Shown: positions 22,566 through 30,755, counted from the stretch's first letter. The stretch: 41,886 bases of DNA from Streptosporangiaceae bacterium (GCA_019246795.1 JAFAPY010000128.1:1-41886); one strand, 5' to 3'. Notes: generated by a model not told the origin, from the sequence alone. Numbers and translations are program-made.

Positions 22566-24401
22566 TTGGACCAGTTGCTTGCCCTCGTCGTGGCCGTCCC
22601 GCTGCTCGCGGCCGCGGCGATCACCGGGGCCGGGCCGCTGCTCGGCCGCCGGCGCCGGCTGCTCGACGCGGTGGCGATCGCCGTCGCCGCAGCCGTAGCG
22701 GTGATGCTGGTGGTGATCATGGTGCGCACCGCCGACGGGGACGAGGTCTACTGGTTCGCCGGATTCCGCCCCTTCCACGGCGCCGCCATCGGCATCGACT
22801 TCGAGGCCGGCTCGCTGTCCGCCGGCCTGGCCGCCCTGGCCGCCGTCCTGGTCACGGCGGCCATGACGTTCTCCTGGCGGTACTTCGAGCAGGTGGCCAC
22901 CCACTACCACACGCTGATGCTGACCTTCCTCGCGGGCATGGTGGGCTTCTGCCTGACCGGGGACATCTTCGACCTGTTCGTGTGGTTCGAGCTGATGGGC
23001 GTGTCGGCCTACGCGCTGACCGCCTACCGGCCGGAGGAGGGCGGCCCCATCCAGGGCGCGCTCAACTTCGCCATCACCAACAGCGTGGGCGCCTACCTGT
23101 CGCTGTCCGGCATCGCCTTGATCTACGGCCGCACCGGGGCGCTCAACATGGCACAGATCGGCGTCTACATCGACCGCCACCCGCCGGACCGGCTGGTCGT
23201 GGTGGCGTTCGTGCTGATCATCTCCGGGCTGCTGATCAAGAGCGCGATCGTGCCGTTCCACTTCTGGCTCGCCGACGCGCACGCGGTCGCGCCTACGCCG
23301 GTCTGCGTGCTGTTCTCCGGCGTGATGGTGGAACTCGGCCTGTACGGGATCGCCCGGGTCTACTGGTCGATGTTCGGCCAGGCGCTGGGGCACCGGGCCG
23401 CGATCTCGCACACCTTCGTCGCGCTCGGCGTGCTCACCGCCGTAGCCGGGGCGCTGTTCTGCTTCCGCGAGCGGCACATCAAGCGGCTGCTGGCGTTCTC
23501 CACCATCAGCCACGCCGGCATGTTCCTGACCGGCATCGGGTTGCTCACCCCGCTCGGCCTGGCCGGCGCCGCCGTCTACGTCATCGGCCACGGCCTGGTC
23601 AAGGCCGCCCTGTTCCTGTGCACCGGCATCGTCTTGCACCGGCTCGGCTCGGTCAACGAGACCTGGCTGCACGGACGGGGCCGCCACCTGCGGGTCACCG
23701 GCGTGGTGTTCACGCTGGCCGGCCTGGGCCTGGCCGACCTGCCGCCGTTCGCCACCTTCCTCGGAAAGGGCTACGTCGACGCCAGCTCCTGGGCGCACGG
23801 GCTGCCGTGGGTGCTGCCGGTGTTCATCGCCTGCACGATCCTGGCCGGCGGCGCCGTGCTCCGCGTCGCGGGCGGTGTGTTCTACGGCCTCGGCGACGCG
23901 CCCAGCGAGGACCCGGAGATGGCCGAAATGGCCTCAGAGGAGACCACTGAGACGGTGTCAGGCAGGGATCGCACCCCGCTCACCATGATCATCCCGCCCG
24001 CTGTCCTGGTCGCCGCCGCCATCGCCTTCGGGCTCATCACGCGGCTCGGCCAGGTGGCACAGGCGGCGGCCATCCGGTTCCAGGACCAGGCCGGCTACAA
24101 CGCCACCGTGCTCGCGGGAGCGCACATCCTTCACCCGGTGGCGGCCGCCGCCGCGGAACCCACCGGCATCACCGTGTCCGACGTGGCCGCCGGCACCGGC
24201 TCCGCCGTCGGCGCGATCGCGCTGGCCCTGGCGGCGCTGTACTGGCGCCGCCTGCCGGTGCTGCGCCGGGGCTACGAGCCCGGCACGGGGCTGACCGCCG
24301 CCATCCAGCGTTTCCAAAGCGGCGTGGTCAACGACTACGTGGCCTGGATCGTCCTCGGCCTGGCCTGCGTGGGCGGCGCGCTGGCCTTCGCCATCACCTG
24401 A
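22566..24401 (+). CDS. Mrp-type antiporter subunit D (ND5/NuoN-like, MbhH-like)
   Basis: The large ion-translocating subunit, 611 residues with about 14 helices. Conserved antiporter residues are visible: Glu in DLFVWFELMGVSAYALTAY, Lys in LLIKSAIVPFHFWLADAHAV and Lys in VIGHGLVKAALFLCTGI. It is the only ND5-like gene of this operon; the full-length MrpA is missing and is replaced by the two small MbhD/E-like units upstream. The start is TTG 22566, six bases after the subunit C stop. A 60-residue cytoplasmic loop rich in E, T and S (about 445-475) precedes the last helices. Which ion is moved (Na+ or H+) is not deducible. Confidence 0.9.
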   Translation: MDQLLALVVAVPLLAAAAITGAGPLLGRRRRLLDAVAIAVAAAVAVMLVVIMVRTADGDEVYWFAGFRPFHGAAIGIDFEAGSLSAGLAALAAVLVTAAMTFSWRYFEQVATHYHTLMLTFLAGMVGFCLTGDIFDLFVWFELMGVSAYALTAYRPEEGGPIQGALNFAITNSVGAYLSLSGIALIYGRTGALNMAQIGVYIDRHPPDRLVVVAFVLIISGLLIKSAIVPFHFWLADAHAVAPTPVCVLFSGVMVELGLYGIARVYWSMFGQALGHRAAISHTFVALGVLTAVAGALFCFRERHIKRLLAFSTISHAGMFLTGIGLLTPLGLAGAAVYVIGHGLVKAALFLCTGIVLHRLGSVNETWLHGRGRHLRVTGVVFTLAGLGLADLPPFATFLGKGYVDASSWAHGLPWVLPVFIACTILAGGAVLRVAGGVFYGLGDAPSEDPEMAEMASEETTETVSGRDRTPLTMIIPPAVLVAAAIAFGLITRLGQVAQAAAIRFQDQAGYNATVLAGAHILHPVAAAAAEPTGITVSDVAAGTGSAVGAIALALAALYWRRLPVLRRGYEPGTGLTAAIQRFQSGVVNDYVAWIVLGLACVGGALAFAIT

Positions 24402-24501
24402 GCGGCCGCGCGGCGGCTTGGCCGACGCGCGCGCTCCAGACAGCACTGAGCGGCCGCGCGGGCTTGCCCGCCGGGTAGATCGTGCCGCGATTTTTTCGCG
24501 G
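24399..24501. terminator. Convergent terminator region after the antiporter operon
   Basis: Between the antiporter stop and the GH15 stop there are a 15-bp direct repeat TGAGCGGCCGCGCGG (24399-24413 and 24447-24461), a 6-bp hairpin GCGGGC-TT-GCCCGC (24458-24471) and a hairpin CCGCGA-TTTTT-TCGCGG (24485-24501). The last, with a T-rich loop, is the most AT-rich spot around and is the likely bidirectional terminator. Confidence 0.6.
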
Positions 24502-24515
24502 GTGGTGCGGCTTCG

Positions 24516-26303
24516 CTATCCGCTGCTGTCGCTGCCGCCTGGCAGCCGGGCCGCGCATTCCAGCAGCAGCGCGTGCACGAAGGCCTGCGGGAAGTTGCCG
24601 CGGAGCTGGCGCTGGGCGACGTCGTATTCCTCGGACAGCAGGCCGGGCGGGCCGCATGCGGCCCGGTTGCGCTCGAAGTAGCGGACTGCCGTCAGCGCGT
24701 TGCCCTGCTGGTGCTCGGCCAGCGCCATGATGAACCCGCAGAGCAGGAACGCGCCTTCGGCGTCGCCGAGCGGGCGCCGGTCGTGGCGGAACCGGTAGAC
24801 GTATTCCTCCTCGGCCAGGTGGTCCCGCACCGCCCGCACGGTGGCCACGGTCCGGGGGTCGCCGCCGGGCAGGGCGCCGCGGACCGGCGGCAGCAGCAGG
24901 GCCGCGTCGGGCCTGGGGTCGTCGGGGCAGCGCTGCCAGTAACCGTCGGCATGGGTGGCTGTCTTGGCGGTCTCGGCGAGGATGGCATCGGCGAGGGTGG
25001 CGGCCTCGCCGAGCCCGTTTCCGGCCGGCGGCAGCGCGGCGACCGCGCGCAGCCCGGCCACGCAGGCCAGCCGCGAATGGGTCCAGCACCGGTTGTCCAG
25101 TTCCCAGATGCCGGCGTCGGGTTCGGTCCAGCGCTTGGCGACGGCGTCGGTGGCGGTGCGGATCGCCTGCCAGCCGTCGGTGCCGAGCCGGTCGGCCCGG
25201 GCGGCGCTGGCCAGCAGCTGCAGCGCCTCGCCGAGCGCGTCAAGCTGGAACTGCTGGGTCACCCAGTTGCCGGTCTTGTCGGTGCCGCCCGGGTAGCCGG
25301 CCAAGTTCAGCGACCGCTCTGCGGGGACCGGCCCGCCGTCGACGGTGTAGGCGGGCTTGAGGTGCGGGCCGTCGTCGAGCAGCCGGGCGGTGACGAACGC
25401 CGTCGCGGCATCGAGCAGGTCGGGGGCGCCGGCGGCGGCCGCGGCGATCCCGGCGTAGGCCTGGTCACGGATCCAGGCATACCTGTAGTCGTAGTTGCGG
25501 CTGACATCGGCCCGTTCCGGCAGGCTCATCGTCGCCGCCGCGGCCATGCCGCCGCCCGCGCTGGTCAGCCCGCGCAGCACCGCCCAGGCATGCTGGGCGT
25601 CGCGCGGGGCGATGGTGTCCTCCAGCGACGGCCGGGCCCGTGCCCAGGCGGCCTCGGTGGCCCGCCAGGTCCCGCCCGGGTCCGGCGGGTCGGCGCCAAG
25701 ATCACCCTCGCCGATCTCCAGGACCAGGTCGTGCCGCTGACCGGCGGGCACGGTCAGGTCGAGCACCAGCAGCTCGCCCTGGGCGTGTGCCGCCTGCCGC
25801 GGGCGGGCCCGGCTGCCGCCCTGCCAGCGCCAGCGCAGCGGCCCGCTGTGACCGGACCAGATCCCGTTGTCCCTGGCCAGGCGCTGGCTGCCATGCCGGC
25901 CGAACCCGGCTCGCGGGTCCAAGATGACCCGCATCCGGGCATCGCCCCGCACCGCGTGGACCTGCCGCAGCAGCACCAGGCGGCCGGGATCGCCGGGAAA
26001 CGCGAGCGCCTCCCGGCACTCGATCACCGTGTCGGTAGTCACCCACCGGTTGCGCCAGATCAAGCTGCCCGGCTCGTAGTACCCGCCCCACACGTGCCTC
26101 GGGTCGGCCGGGGTGACCGCGTACGCCCCGTCGCCGCCGATCAGCGCAGAAAACACCGCGTCGGAGTCCCACCGGGGCGCGCACATCCAGGTGAGCTCAC
26201 CGTGCGGCCCGATCAGGCCGCCCCGCTCCCCGTCCGCGACCAGCGCGTACTCGCGGAGCACGTGCGGGAAGAAGCTCACCGCGTCAGTACCGTTGCCTGC
26301 CAC
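24516..26303 (-). CDS. GH15 glycoside hydrolase (glucoamylase/trehalase family)
   Basis: A 595-residue inverting glycosidase of the (alpha/alpha)6-barrel type. The catalytic general acid is Glu401 in DAGIWELDNR and the base is in GLLSEEYDV (E558/E559). N-terminal sandwich domain: FPHVLREYALVADGERGG and WMCAPRWDSDAVF. The GTG at 26303 is chosen over an ATG at 26384 because GAGGAGG lies exactly 8 bases before it. No signal peptide, so the enzyme is cytoplasmic. In mycobacteria, close relatives hydrolyse trehalose; here trehalase or glucoamylase activity are both open. It is divergent from the YihY gene. Confidence 0.9.
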   Translation of the reverse strand: MAGNGTDAVSFFPHVLREYALVADGERGGLIGPHGELTWMCAPRWDSDAVFSALIGGDGAYAVTPADPRHVWGGYYEPGSLIWRNRWVTTDTVIECREALAFPGDPGRLVLLRQVHAVRGDARMRVILDPRAGFGRHGSQRLARDNGIWSGHSGPLRWRWQGGSRARPRQAAHAQGELLVLDLTVPAGQRHDLVLEIGEGDLGADPPDPGGTWRATEAAWARARPSLEDTIAPRDAQHAWAVLRGLTSAGGGMAAAATMSLPERADVSRNYDYRYAWIRDQAYAGIAAAAAGAPDLLDAATAFVTARLLDDGPHLKPAYTVDGGPVPAERSLNLAGYPGGTDKTGNWVTQQFQLDALGEALQLLASAARADRLGTDGWQAIRTATDAVAKRWTEPDAGIWELDNRCWTHSRLACVAGLRAVAALPPAGNGLGEAATLADAILAETAKTATHADGYWQRCPDDPRPDAALLLPPVRGALPGGDPRTVATVRAVRDHLAEEEYVYRFRHDRRPLGDAEGAFLLCGFIMALAEHQQGNALTAVRYFERNRAACGPPGLLSEEYDVAQRQLRGNFPQAFVHALLLECAARLPGGSDSSG

Positions 26304-26511
26304 GTCTGCCGCCTCCTCGATCCCGGCTGCGTTCGGTCCTAACAACGATCCCGCCAGCCGCCCTGCCCATCCGGTACCCCGCATGCCGGCGGCAAACTCG
26401 GCCGCCTCGGCCCCGCGCCGGGACAGGGCGCTTGACCTGAACGCCTGGGGGTACGCGTACCTTGCAAGGCGGGGAGGGCGGGTCGTCGACGGACGCCGAT
26501 GGGAGGGGCCG

Positions 26512-27507
26512 GTGAGCGAGAAGGACGAGGCCGGGGCGGGAACGCGTCAGTCCAAGCTCACCGCGCGCGTGGACCGGTTCCAGCAGCAGCACCGGTGGGC
26601 CGCCATTCCGGTCGCTGTGCTGCGGAAGTACAGCGACGACAGTTCGTCGAACCTGGCCGCCATGATCGCGTTCTGGGCATTCTTCTCCGTCTTCCCGCTG
26701 CTGCTGGTCTTCGCCACACTGCTGGGTTTCTTCCTGCCGGCCAGCGACAAGAACAGCGTGCTGACCCGGGTCGCGGAGATGTTCCCGCTGCTGAGCGCGT
26801 CGTCGGTGCATAGCCTGAGCGGCAGTTGGTGGGCACTCGTGGTCGGCGTGGTCACCGCGCTGTGGAGCGGCCTGTCGGTGGTGCGCACGATCCAGCAAGC
26901 CTTCAACACCGTCTGGGAGGTCCCGCAGGTCCGCCAGCCCAAGCTCGTCGCGTCGGTGCTCCGCTCGGTGTGGGTGCTGGCCGTCATGGGCGGCGGCTTG
27001 GTGCTCAGCGTGCTGATCACAGGGTTCGTCACCGGAACCACGACGGCGATCAGCCTCGGCTGGGCCGGCCGGCTGGCCGGGTACGTCATCGCGGTCGCGC
27101 TGGACGTGGGCCTGTTCATCGCGGCGTTCCGCATCCTCACCCAGGCCGACATCACCACGAGGGATGTGCTGCCCGGGGCGGTGCTGTCCGGGGTGGCGTT
27201 CTGGGTCCTGCAGTCCGTCTCCTCGCTGATCATCAGCCGGTACCTGCACAAGGCGCAGAGCACCTACGGCCACTTCGCCACCGTGATCACGATCTTGTGG
27301 TGGTTCTACATCGAGGGCGTGGTGAGCATGTACGGCGCGCAGCTCAACGTCGTGCTCAAGAATCGGCTCTACCCGCGCAGCCTGACCAAGGCCCCGGACA
27401 CCCAAGCCGACCGCCGCGCATACCGGGCCTACGCCAAGGAACGCACCTACCACCACGACGAAGACGTCAACGCCACGTTCCAGCCGCGCGAGCCGCCGCC
27501 ACGGTAG
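26512..27507 (+). CDS. YihY/BrkB-family inner-membrane protein
   Basis: A 331-residue polytopic membrane protein of unknown function. Family features are NLAAMIAFWAFFSVFPLLLV, LSGSWWALVVGVVTALWSGL, TIQQAFNTVWEVPQVRQP and TILWWFYIEGVVSMYGAQLN, with six helices. GTG 26512 is supported by GGGAGG five bases upstream. The C-terminal tail (about 45 residues, rich in R, K, D and H) is cytoplasmic. Early reports that this family was ribonuclease BN were corrected; no activity is established. Confidence 0.9.
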   Translation: MSEKDEAGAGTRQSKLTARVDRFQQQHRWAAIPVAVLRKYSDDSSSNLAAMIAFWAFFSVFPLLLVFATLLGFFLPASDKNSVLTRVAEMFPLLSASSVHSLSGSWWALVVGVVTALWSGLSVVRTIQQAFNTVWEVPQVRQPKLVASVLRSVWVLAVMGGGLVLSVLITGFVTGTTTAISLGWAGRLAGYVIAVALDVGLFIAAFRILTQADITTRDVLPGAVLSGVAFWVLQSVSSLIISRYLHKAQSTYGHFATVITILWWFYIEGVVSMYGAQLNVVLKNRLYPRSLTKAPDTQADRRAYRAYAKERTYHHDEDVNATFQPREPPPR

Positions 27508-27530
27508 TTCTGCTGCCGGGCGCGGAACGA

Positions 27531-27553
27531 CGTGGTACCACCCGGGTACCGCG
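27531..27553. terminator. Bidirectional hairpin between yihY and the enolase-family gene
   Basis: CGTGGTACC (27531-27539) and GGTACCGCG (27545-27553) form a 9-bp stem with one T-G pair and the loop ACCCG. It sits in the 57-base gap between two convergent stops. Confidence 0.6.
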
Positions 27554-27564
27554 GGCCAGGCTGA

Positions 27565-28695
27565 TCATCCCGGCTCCTTTCCGAAAACGCGGTACTGCTC
27601 CAGGTCGCGCCACTTCGGTTCCAGGCCCAGCCCGGGCCGCGACGGGTCTGGCCGCAGCGCGCCGCCGGACGGGCTCAGCGTGCCGTCGAACGCCATCGCC
27701 TCAAGCCGCACGTGGGTATGGAAGTACTCCAGGTGCCGCAGCCGCGGCACCCCGCAGAACGCGTGCGCGCTGACCGCGGGCGCGCAGTGCCCGGACAGGT
27801 CCACCTGCCGCGCCTCGGTCATCCCGCCGACCTGCAGCAGGCCGGTGACGCCGCCGCACCGGGTGACGTCGGCCTGCAGGCAGTCCACCGCGCCGAGCCA
27901 CGCGGTGAAGTCCGACACCAGGAACCCGTACTCGCCGGCCGTGATGTCCAGGCCGGCCGGCCCGCGGTCCCGCAGCAGCCGCAGCCCCTCGACGTCCAGC
28001 GAGCTGACCGGCTCCTCGAACCAGCACACTCCCCACTCGTCATGGAACCGGTCCGCCCAGTACAGCGCCGCCTTGCGGCTCAGCGCCCCGTTGGCGTCGG
28101 TGAACAGATCAGGCCCGTCGCCCACTTCCTTGCGCACCCACGACAGCCGCTTCGGGTCGGCCGACGGATCCCGCGACGTCTTGATCTTCATCCGCGGGAT
28201 CCCTTCCGCCGCCCACGATGCGACCTGCGAAACCAGGCGGGACTCCGGGTAGTTGGTAAAGCCCCCGCTGCCGTACACCAGCACCTCGTCACGGAAAGAC
28301 GGCAGCATCCGGTACAGCGGCAGCCCGAGCAGCCGCGCCTTGAGGTCCCACAGCGCGATGTCCACGGCGGAGACCGCCATGGCGCCGACGCCCGACTGGC
28401 CCGCGTTGCGCAGCGCGGCGAACATCGACCGCCAGGCGGCCCCGGGCGCCAGCGCGTCCATGCCGGCCACCACCGAGGCCAGCTTGGACGACACCAGCGC
28501 CGCGGTCGACGTGTCGCCGTAGGTGTAGCCGAGGCCGGTTTCGCCGCCGCCGTGCGCCTCGACGATCACGATCGTCGTCGAGGACCAGGTGAGCGTGCCG
28601 TCGGCCTCCTGGCCGTCCGGCCCGTCGGTGGGGACCTCGAAGGCGCGGACGGTGAGGTCCCCGACCGGGACGGTGTTTGCGGGTGTCCTGCTCAT
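27565..28695 (-). CDS. Mandelate racemase/muconate lactonizing enzyme-family protein
   Basis: A 376-residue enolase-superfamily enzyme that abstracts a proton next to a carboxylate. The catalytic K-x-K is MKIK (K170, K172). Metal ligands are Asp200 (LFTDANGAL), Glu227 (CWFEEPV) and Glu255 (ITAGEYG), and the C-terminal part holds SAHAFCGVPRLRHLEYFH. It thus looks active; typical substrates are sugar acids or other hydroxyacids, but the specificity is unknown. It starts 6 bases after the stop of a 51-residue small gene, so the pair forms an operon. Confidence 0.88.
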   Translation of the reverse strand: MSRTPANTVPVGDLTVRAFEVPTDGPDGQEADGTLTWSSTTIVIVEAHGGGETGLGYTYGDTSTAALVSSKLASVVAGMDALAPGAAWRSMFAALRNAGQSGVGAMAVSAVDIALWDLKARLLGLPLYRMLPSFRDEVLVYGSGGFTNYPESRLVSQVASWAAEGIPRMKIKTSRDPSADPKRLSWVRKEVGDGPDLFTDANGALSRKAALYWADRFHDEWGVCWFEEPVSSLDVEGLRLLRDRGPAGLDITAGEYGFLVSDFTAWLGAVDCLQADVTRCGGVTGLLQVGGMTEARQVDLSGHCAPAVSAHAFCGVPRLRHLEYFHTHVRLEAMAFDGTLSPSGGALRPDPSRPGLGLEPKWRDLEQYRVFGKEPG

Positions 28696-28701
28696 GGCGA
28701 C

Positions 28702-28857
28702 CTACCTGTCCCTGCCGGGGAGCTTTTCGTGGTACTCGACCAGCTTCTGCCGGAAGCCGTGCGACAGCGCGCCCGGCTTCTGCGGGTCGAACGGCAGGTC
28801 GTCCGGCAGCACCTCCCGGCCGTCTCGTGGGTACCCGTACACCCGGTGCACGCCCAC
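28702..28857 (-). CDS. Small conserved-looking protein (51 aa) upstream of the enolase-family gene
   Basis: An open frame from GTG 28857 (or GTG 28851) to TAG 28704-28702. The product begins VGVHRVYGYPRDGREVLPDD, then contains PFDPQKPGALSHGF and ends EYHEKLPGRDR. Almost every codon ends in G or C, as in real genes here, and the stop is 6 bases from the start of the enolase-family gene, which indicates translational coupling. I do not recognise the family. It has no membrane segment and is hydrophilic; it may be a small subunit or a remnant of a larger enzyme. Confidence 0.6.
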   Translation of the reverse strand: MGVHRVYGYPRDGREVLPDDLPFDPQKPGALSHGFRQKLVEYHEKLPGRDR

Positions 28858-28939
28858 TCGCGGAGCCTGCCGAGCGCGAAGCCGGAAACCTGTTCCGCCA
28901 TGATGTCACCGCCATCCCGGTTGCTGCTTGCAGATCACA

Positions 28940-28966
28940 GCATCTCGCAGTATCTCGTACCACGAT
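28940..28966. promoter_or_regulatory. Candidate operator upstream of the enolase-family operon
   Basis: The AT-richer stretch agtatctcgtaccacgatct contains a perfect TCGT-ACC-ACGA dyad and lies about 90 bases before the small gene's start. Such a dyad in the promoter region fits a GntR- or LacI-type regulator of sugar-acid catabolism, but no regulator gene is adjacent. Confidence 0.35.
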
Positions 28967-29008
28967 CTATAAACATGCAGAACGGAAGTTGTCCCTGCGG
29001 CTGCGCCC

Positions 29009-29059
29009 GGGGTCTGTGGCCCCCAACCCCCGATAGACGGGGGCGGTGGGCCACACACC
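29009..29059. repeat. Dispersed hairpin element, copy A
   Basis: The 39-bp core 29016-29054 has ends GTGGCC and GGCCAC, an inner stem CCCCC/GGGGG and loop GATAGAC. A second copy at 37690-37728 shares 33 of 39 bases and the flank GGGGTCT. This copy lies in the non-coding stretch between the enolase-family operon and the hemerythrin gene stop, which otherwise holds nothing I can identify. Confidence 0.8.
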
Positions 29060-29147
29060 CCGCAACGTTGGCCAGCCGCCGCACGCGGACCCGGGATGCG
29101 CCGCGCCGGGACGCCGCGGCCGCGGCTGCCGCCGTCTGCGTCCCGCC

Positions 29148-29687
29148 TCATGTGCCGTTGCGCGAGTCGCTGAGGCGGCAGGCCAGGTCACGCAGCCGGT
29201 CGGCGGGCCCGAACACCGGCATGGCCAGCTTGTTGGCCAGCTCGCCGTTGACCTTCGGGTGCGGCCGGGTCGGCGCCAGCTCCCTAGCCAGCCGTACCTC
29301 CGCGGCGAGCACCCAGCGCTTGGCGCGGCCGAGCCGGTCCAGCACCGGGAACTCCTCCCGCTCCTCCCTGGCCGCGTGGGCGAGCACCTCCCGGCCCAGC
29401 GCCCCCAGGCAGCGCAGGTAGCCGGCGCCGTGCGGCCCGATCTGCCACAGCCGGGCCAGCAGCTGCTTGGCACGCTCCTCCTCGCCGACCCGGGCCGCCG
29501 CGGTCGCCCGCCGCCCGGCGCGGCGGGTGGTCGGGTGCACGTGCGCCTCCTCGGCCGCCTCGTGCTGCGCCAGCATCCGCACCAGCCGCCGGAACTCCGC
29601 CGCCCGGCGCGGCCCGGGCAGCGCTGCCCGGACGAACGCGCGCCGGATCTCGGCGTGCTGGTCCCGCAGCACCGTCGTCACGTCCAT
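29148..29687 (-). CDS. Hemerythrin-like HHE domain protein
   Basis: A 179-residue protein predicted to bind a di-iron centre in a four-helix bundle. Metal ligands are likely His11 (LRDQHAEIRR), the His/Glu set in LAQHEAAEEAHVHP, and His plus Glu in LAHAAREEREEFPVL. ATG 29687 is supported by GAGGAG six bases upstream. Roles in the family include oxygen, nitric oxide or iron sensing and redox stress defence. The C-terminal 45 residues (ELANKLAMPVFGPADRLRDL) are not part of the bundle. Confidence 0.85.
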   Translation of the reverse strand: MDVTTVLRDQHAEIRRAFVRAALPGPRRAAEFRRLVRMLAQHEAAEEAHVHPTTRRAGRRATAAARVGEEERAKQLLARLWQIGPHGAGYLRCLGALGREVLAHAAREEREEFPVLDRLGRAKRWVLAAEVRLARELAPTRPHPKVNGELANKLAMPVFGPADRLRDLACRLSDSRNGT

Positions 29688-29708
29688 GCCTCTCCTCGCT
29701 TTCGCCTC

Positions 29709-29753
29709 ATTCCTGCTCCGGGAACCACCGTGATTCCTGCTCCGGGAACCACC
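29709..29753. repeat. Two direct copies of a 21-bp sequence (24-bp period)
   Basis: ATTCCTGCTCCGGGAACCACC occurs at 29709-29729 and again identically at 29733-29753. It lies just upstream of the hemerythrin gene and ends where recognisable deacetylase remnant sequence starts. Each copy has a partial dyad TTCC-N7-GGAA, so it could also act as a tandem operator for the hemerythrin gene. Confidence 0.85.
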
Positions 29754-29926
29754 CCGTCGCTGTCGTGCAGCAGCACCGTGCCGCCGCCGCGCAGGTCCCG
29801 TGTCACGGTCGCGCATACCTATGCGGCGGTGGCGGTGGCGGTTCAGTCCCGGCCCCACGCCGACCACAGCACCGACCGCAGCCCGCACCGCGCGGCGGCG
29901 GCCAGCCGCTTTTCAACATGATCCTG
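29753..29926 (-). pseudogene. Decayed fragment of a polysaccharide deacetylase gene
   Basis: Read on the minus strand in one frame, this stretch gives LRSVLWSAWGRD, a stop, TATATAA, a stop, then VCATVTRDLRGGG and TVLLHDSDG. This matches the C-terminal part of NodB-type polysaccharide deacetylases, where a Trp normally follows GRD and the family ends near LRGGGTVLLHDSD. The first stop is TGA in place of the expected TGG. No N-terminal catalytic region is present. It is therefore a remnant, not a gene, and its distal end is cut by the 24-bp repeat. Confidence 0.62.
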
Positions 29927-30066
29927 TCAGGAGGAGGAGCGCGCATGCGGTCCGGCTACCCAGGCGGCACGAAGTTATGTCGCGGCGCGAGCTGATCACC
30001 GGCGTCCGCCGGACCATGTGCCCCAGCGGCGTAGTGCTGTCAGGCCAGCTCCTTCCGCGATCCCTG

Positions 30067-30594
30067 ATGCCCTTTGTCTCGGGTGCGGCTAGGCTCAGCT
30101 CGTGCCACGAGCTATGTGACCCCGGCGAGGAGGGCCGTATCATTCAGCCGACCGAGCAGGACTTCGAGAACCTCCTGTCGTTCCGTGTCGCCCTGCGCCG
30201 GTTCCAGCGCTGGAGCGAGGACCAGGCGGCCGCGGTGGGCCTCACGCACACCCAGCACCAGCTGCTGGTGGCGATCAAGGGCCACCCGGGCCAGGTGCCG
30301 CCGTCGATCCGGCAGATCGCCGAGTACCTGATGCTGCAAAGCCACAGCGCGGTCGGGCTGGTGGACCGGGCCGAGGCAGCCGGGTTCGTGCGCCGCCGCC
30401 CCGATGCAGCCGACGCCAGGGTCGTCCGTGTCGAGCTGACGGAACTCGGGAACCGGCTGGTCACCGAGCTCACCGAGGCCACCCTCGTCGAGATGTACAA
30501 GCTGGCGGATGCGCTGGGCAACCTGCTGCCCGGCTGGTGGACGCGGTCACAGCCCGCCGGAGAAAGGCAGGCCGAAGACAGCGCCACGGCATAG
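30067..30594 (+). CDS. MarR-family transcriptional regulator (copy 1)
   Basis: A winged-helix regulator of about 150 conserved residues, closely similar to the MarR gene at 31650. Conserved text includes FRVALRRFQRWSEDQA, GLTHTQHQLLVAIKGHPG, SIRQIAEYLMLQSHSAVGLV and VRVELTELGNRLV. The start is a problem: alignment with the paralog puts its Met opposite an ATC at 30139, and the codon after it is ATT (30142), with GGAGG at 30129-30133 eight bases before ATT. The nearest ordinary start in frame is ATG 30067, used here, which adds 24 unconserved residues and lacks a ribosome-binding site. Downstream lies the DUF1275 membrane protein, a possible target. Confidence 0.78.
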   Translation: MPFVSGAARLSSCHELCDPGEEGRIIQPTEQDFENLLSFRVALRRFQRWSEDQAAAVGLTHTQHQLLVAIKGHPGQVPPSIRQIAEYLMLQSHSAVGLVDRAEAAGFVRRRPDAADARVVRVELTELGNRLVTELTEATLVEMYKLADALGNLLPGWWTRSQPAGERQAEDSATA

Positions 30595-30755
30595 CAGGCC
30601 ACTCATCAGCGACAGGCGGACCGCCCTGGCGGCCGGGCCTGCCAGGGCGAGAGCCCGCGCAGGAGAGCCGGAGCCGATGCTGACCTCGCACGCTTAGCGC
30701 GGCGCCTGCCCGGGAAGGACAGCTCAGTGAGCCGACGCGCCCCGCTTGCCGCCCG

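Noticed and set aside
22083-23798. A 571-codon minus-strand frame opposite the antiporter subunits
   Set aside because: His-, Gln- and Asp-rich complement of membrane-helix codons; no domain and no plausible start site.
20076-24401. Interpretation as a complex I or Ech/Mbh hydrogenase operon
   Set aside because: No Nuo-like peripheral subunits or [NiFe] genes adjoin it; all seven genes are membrane antiporter subunits.
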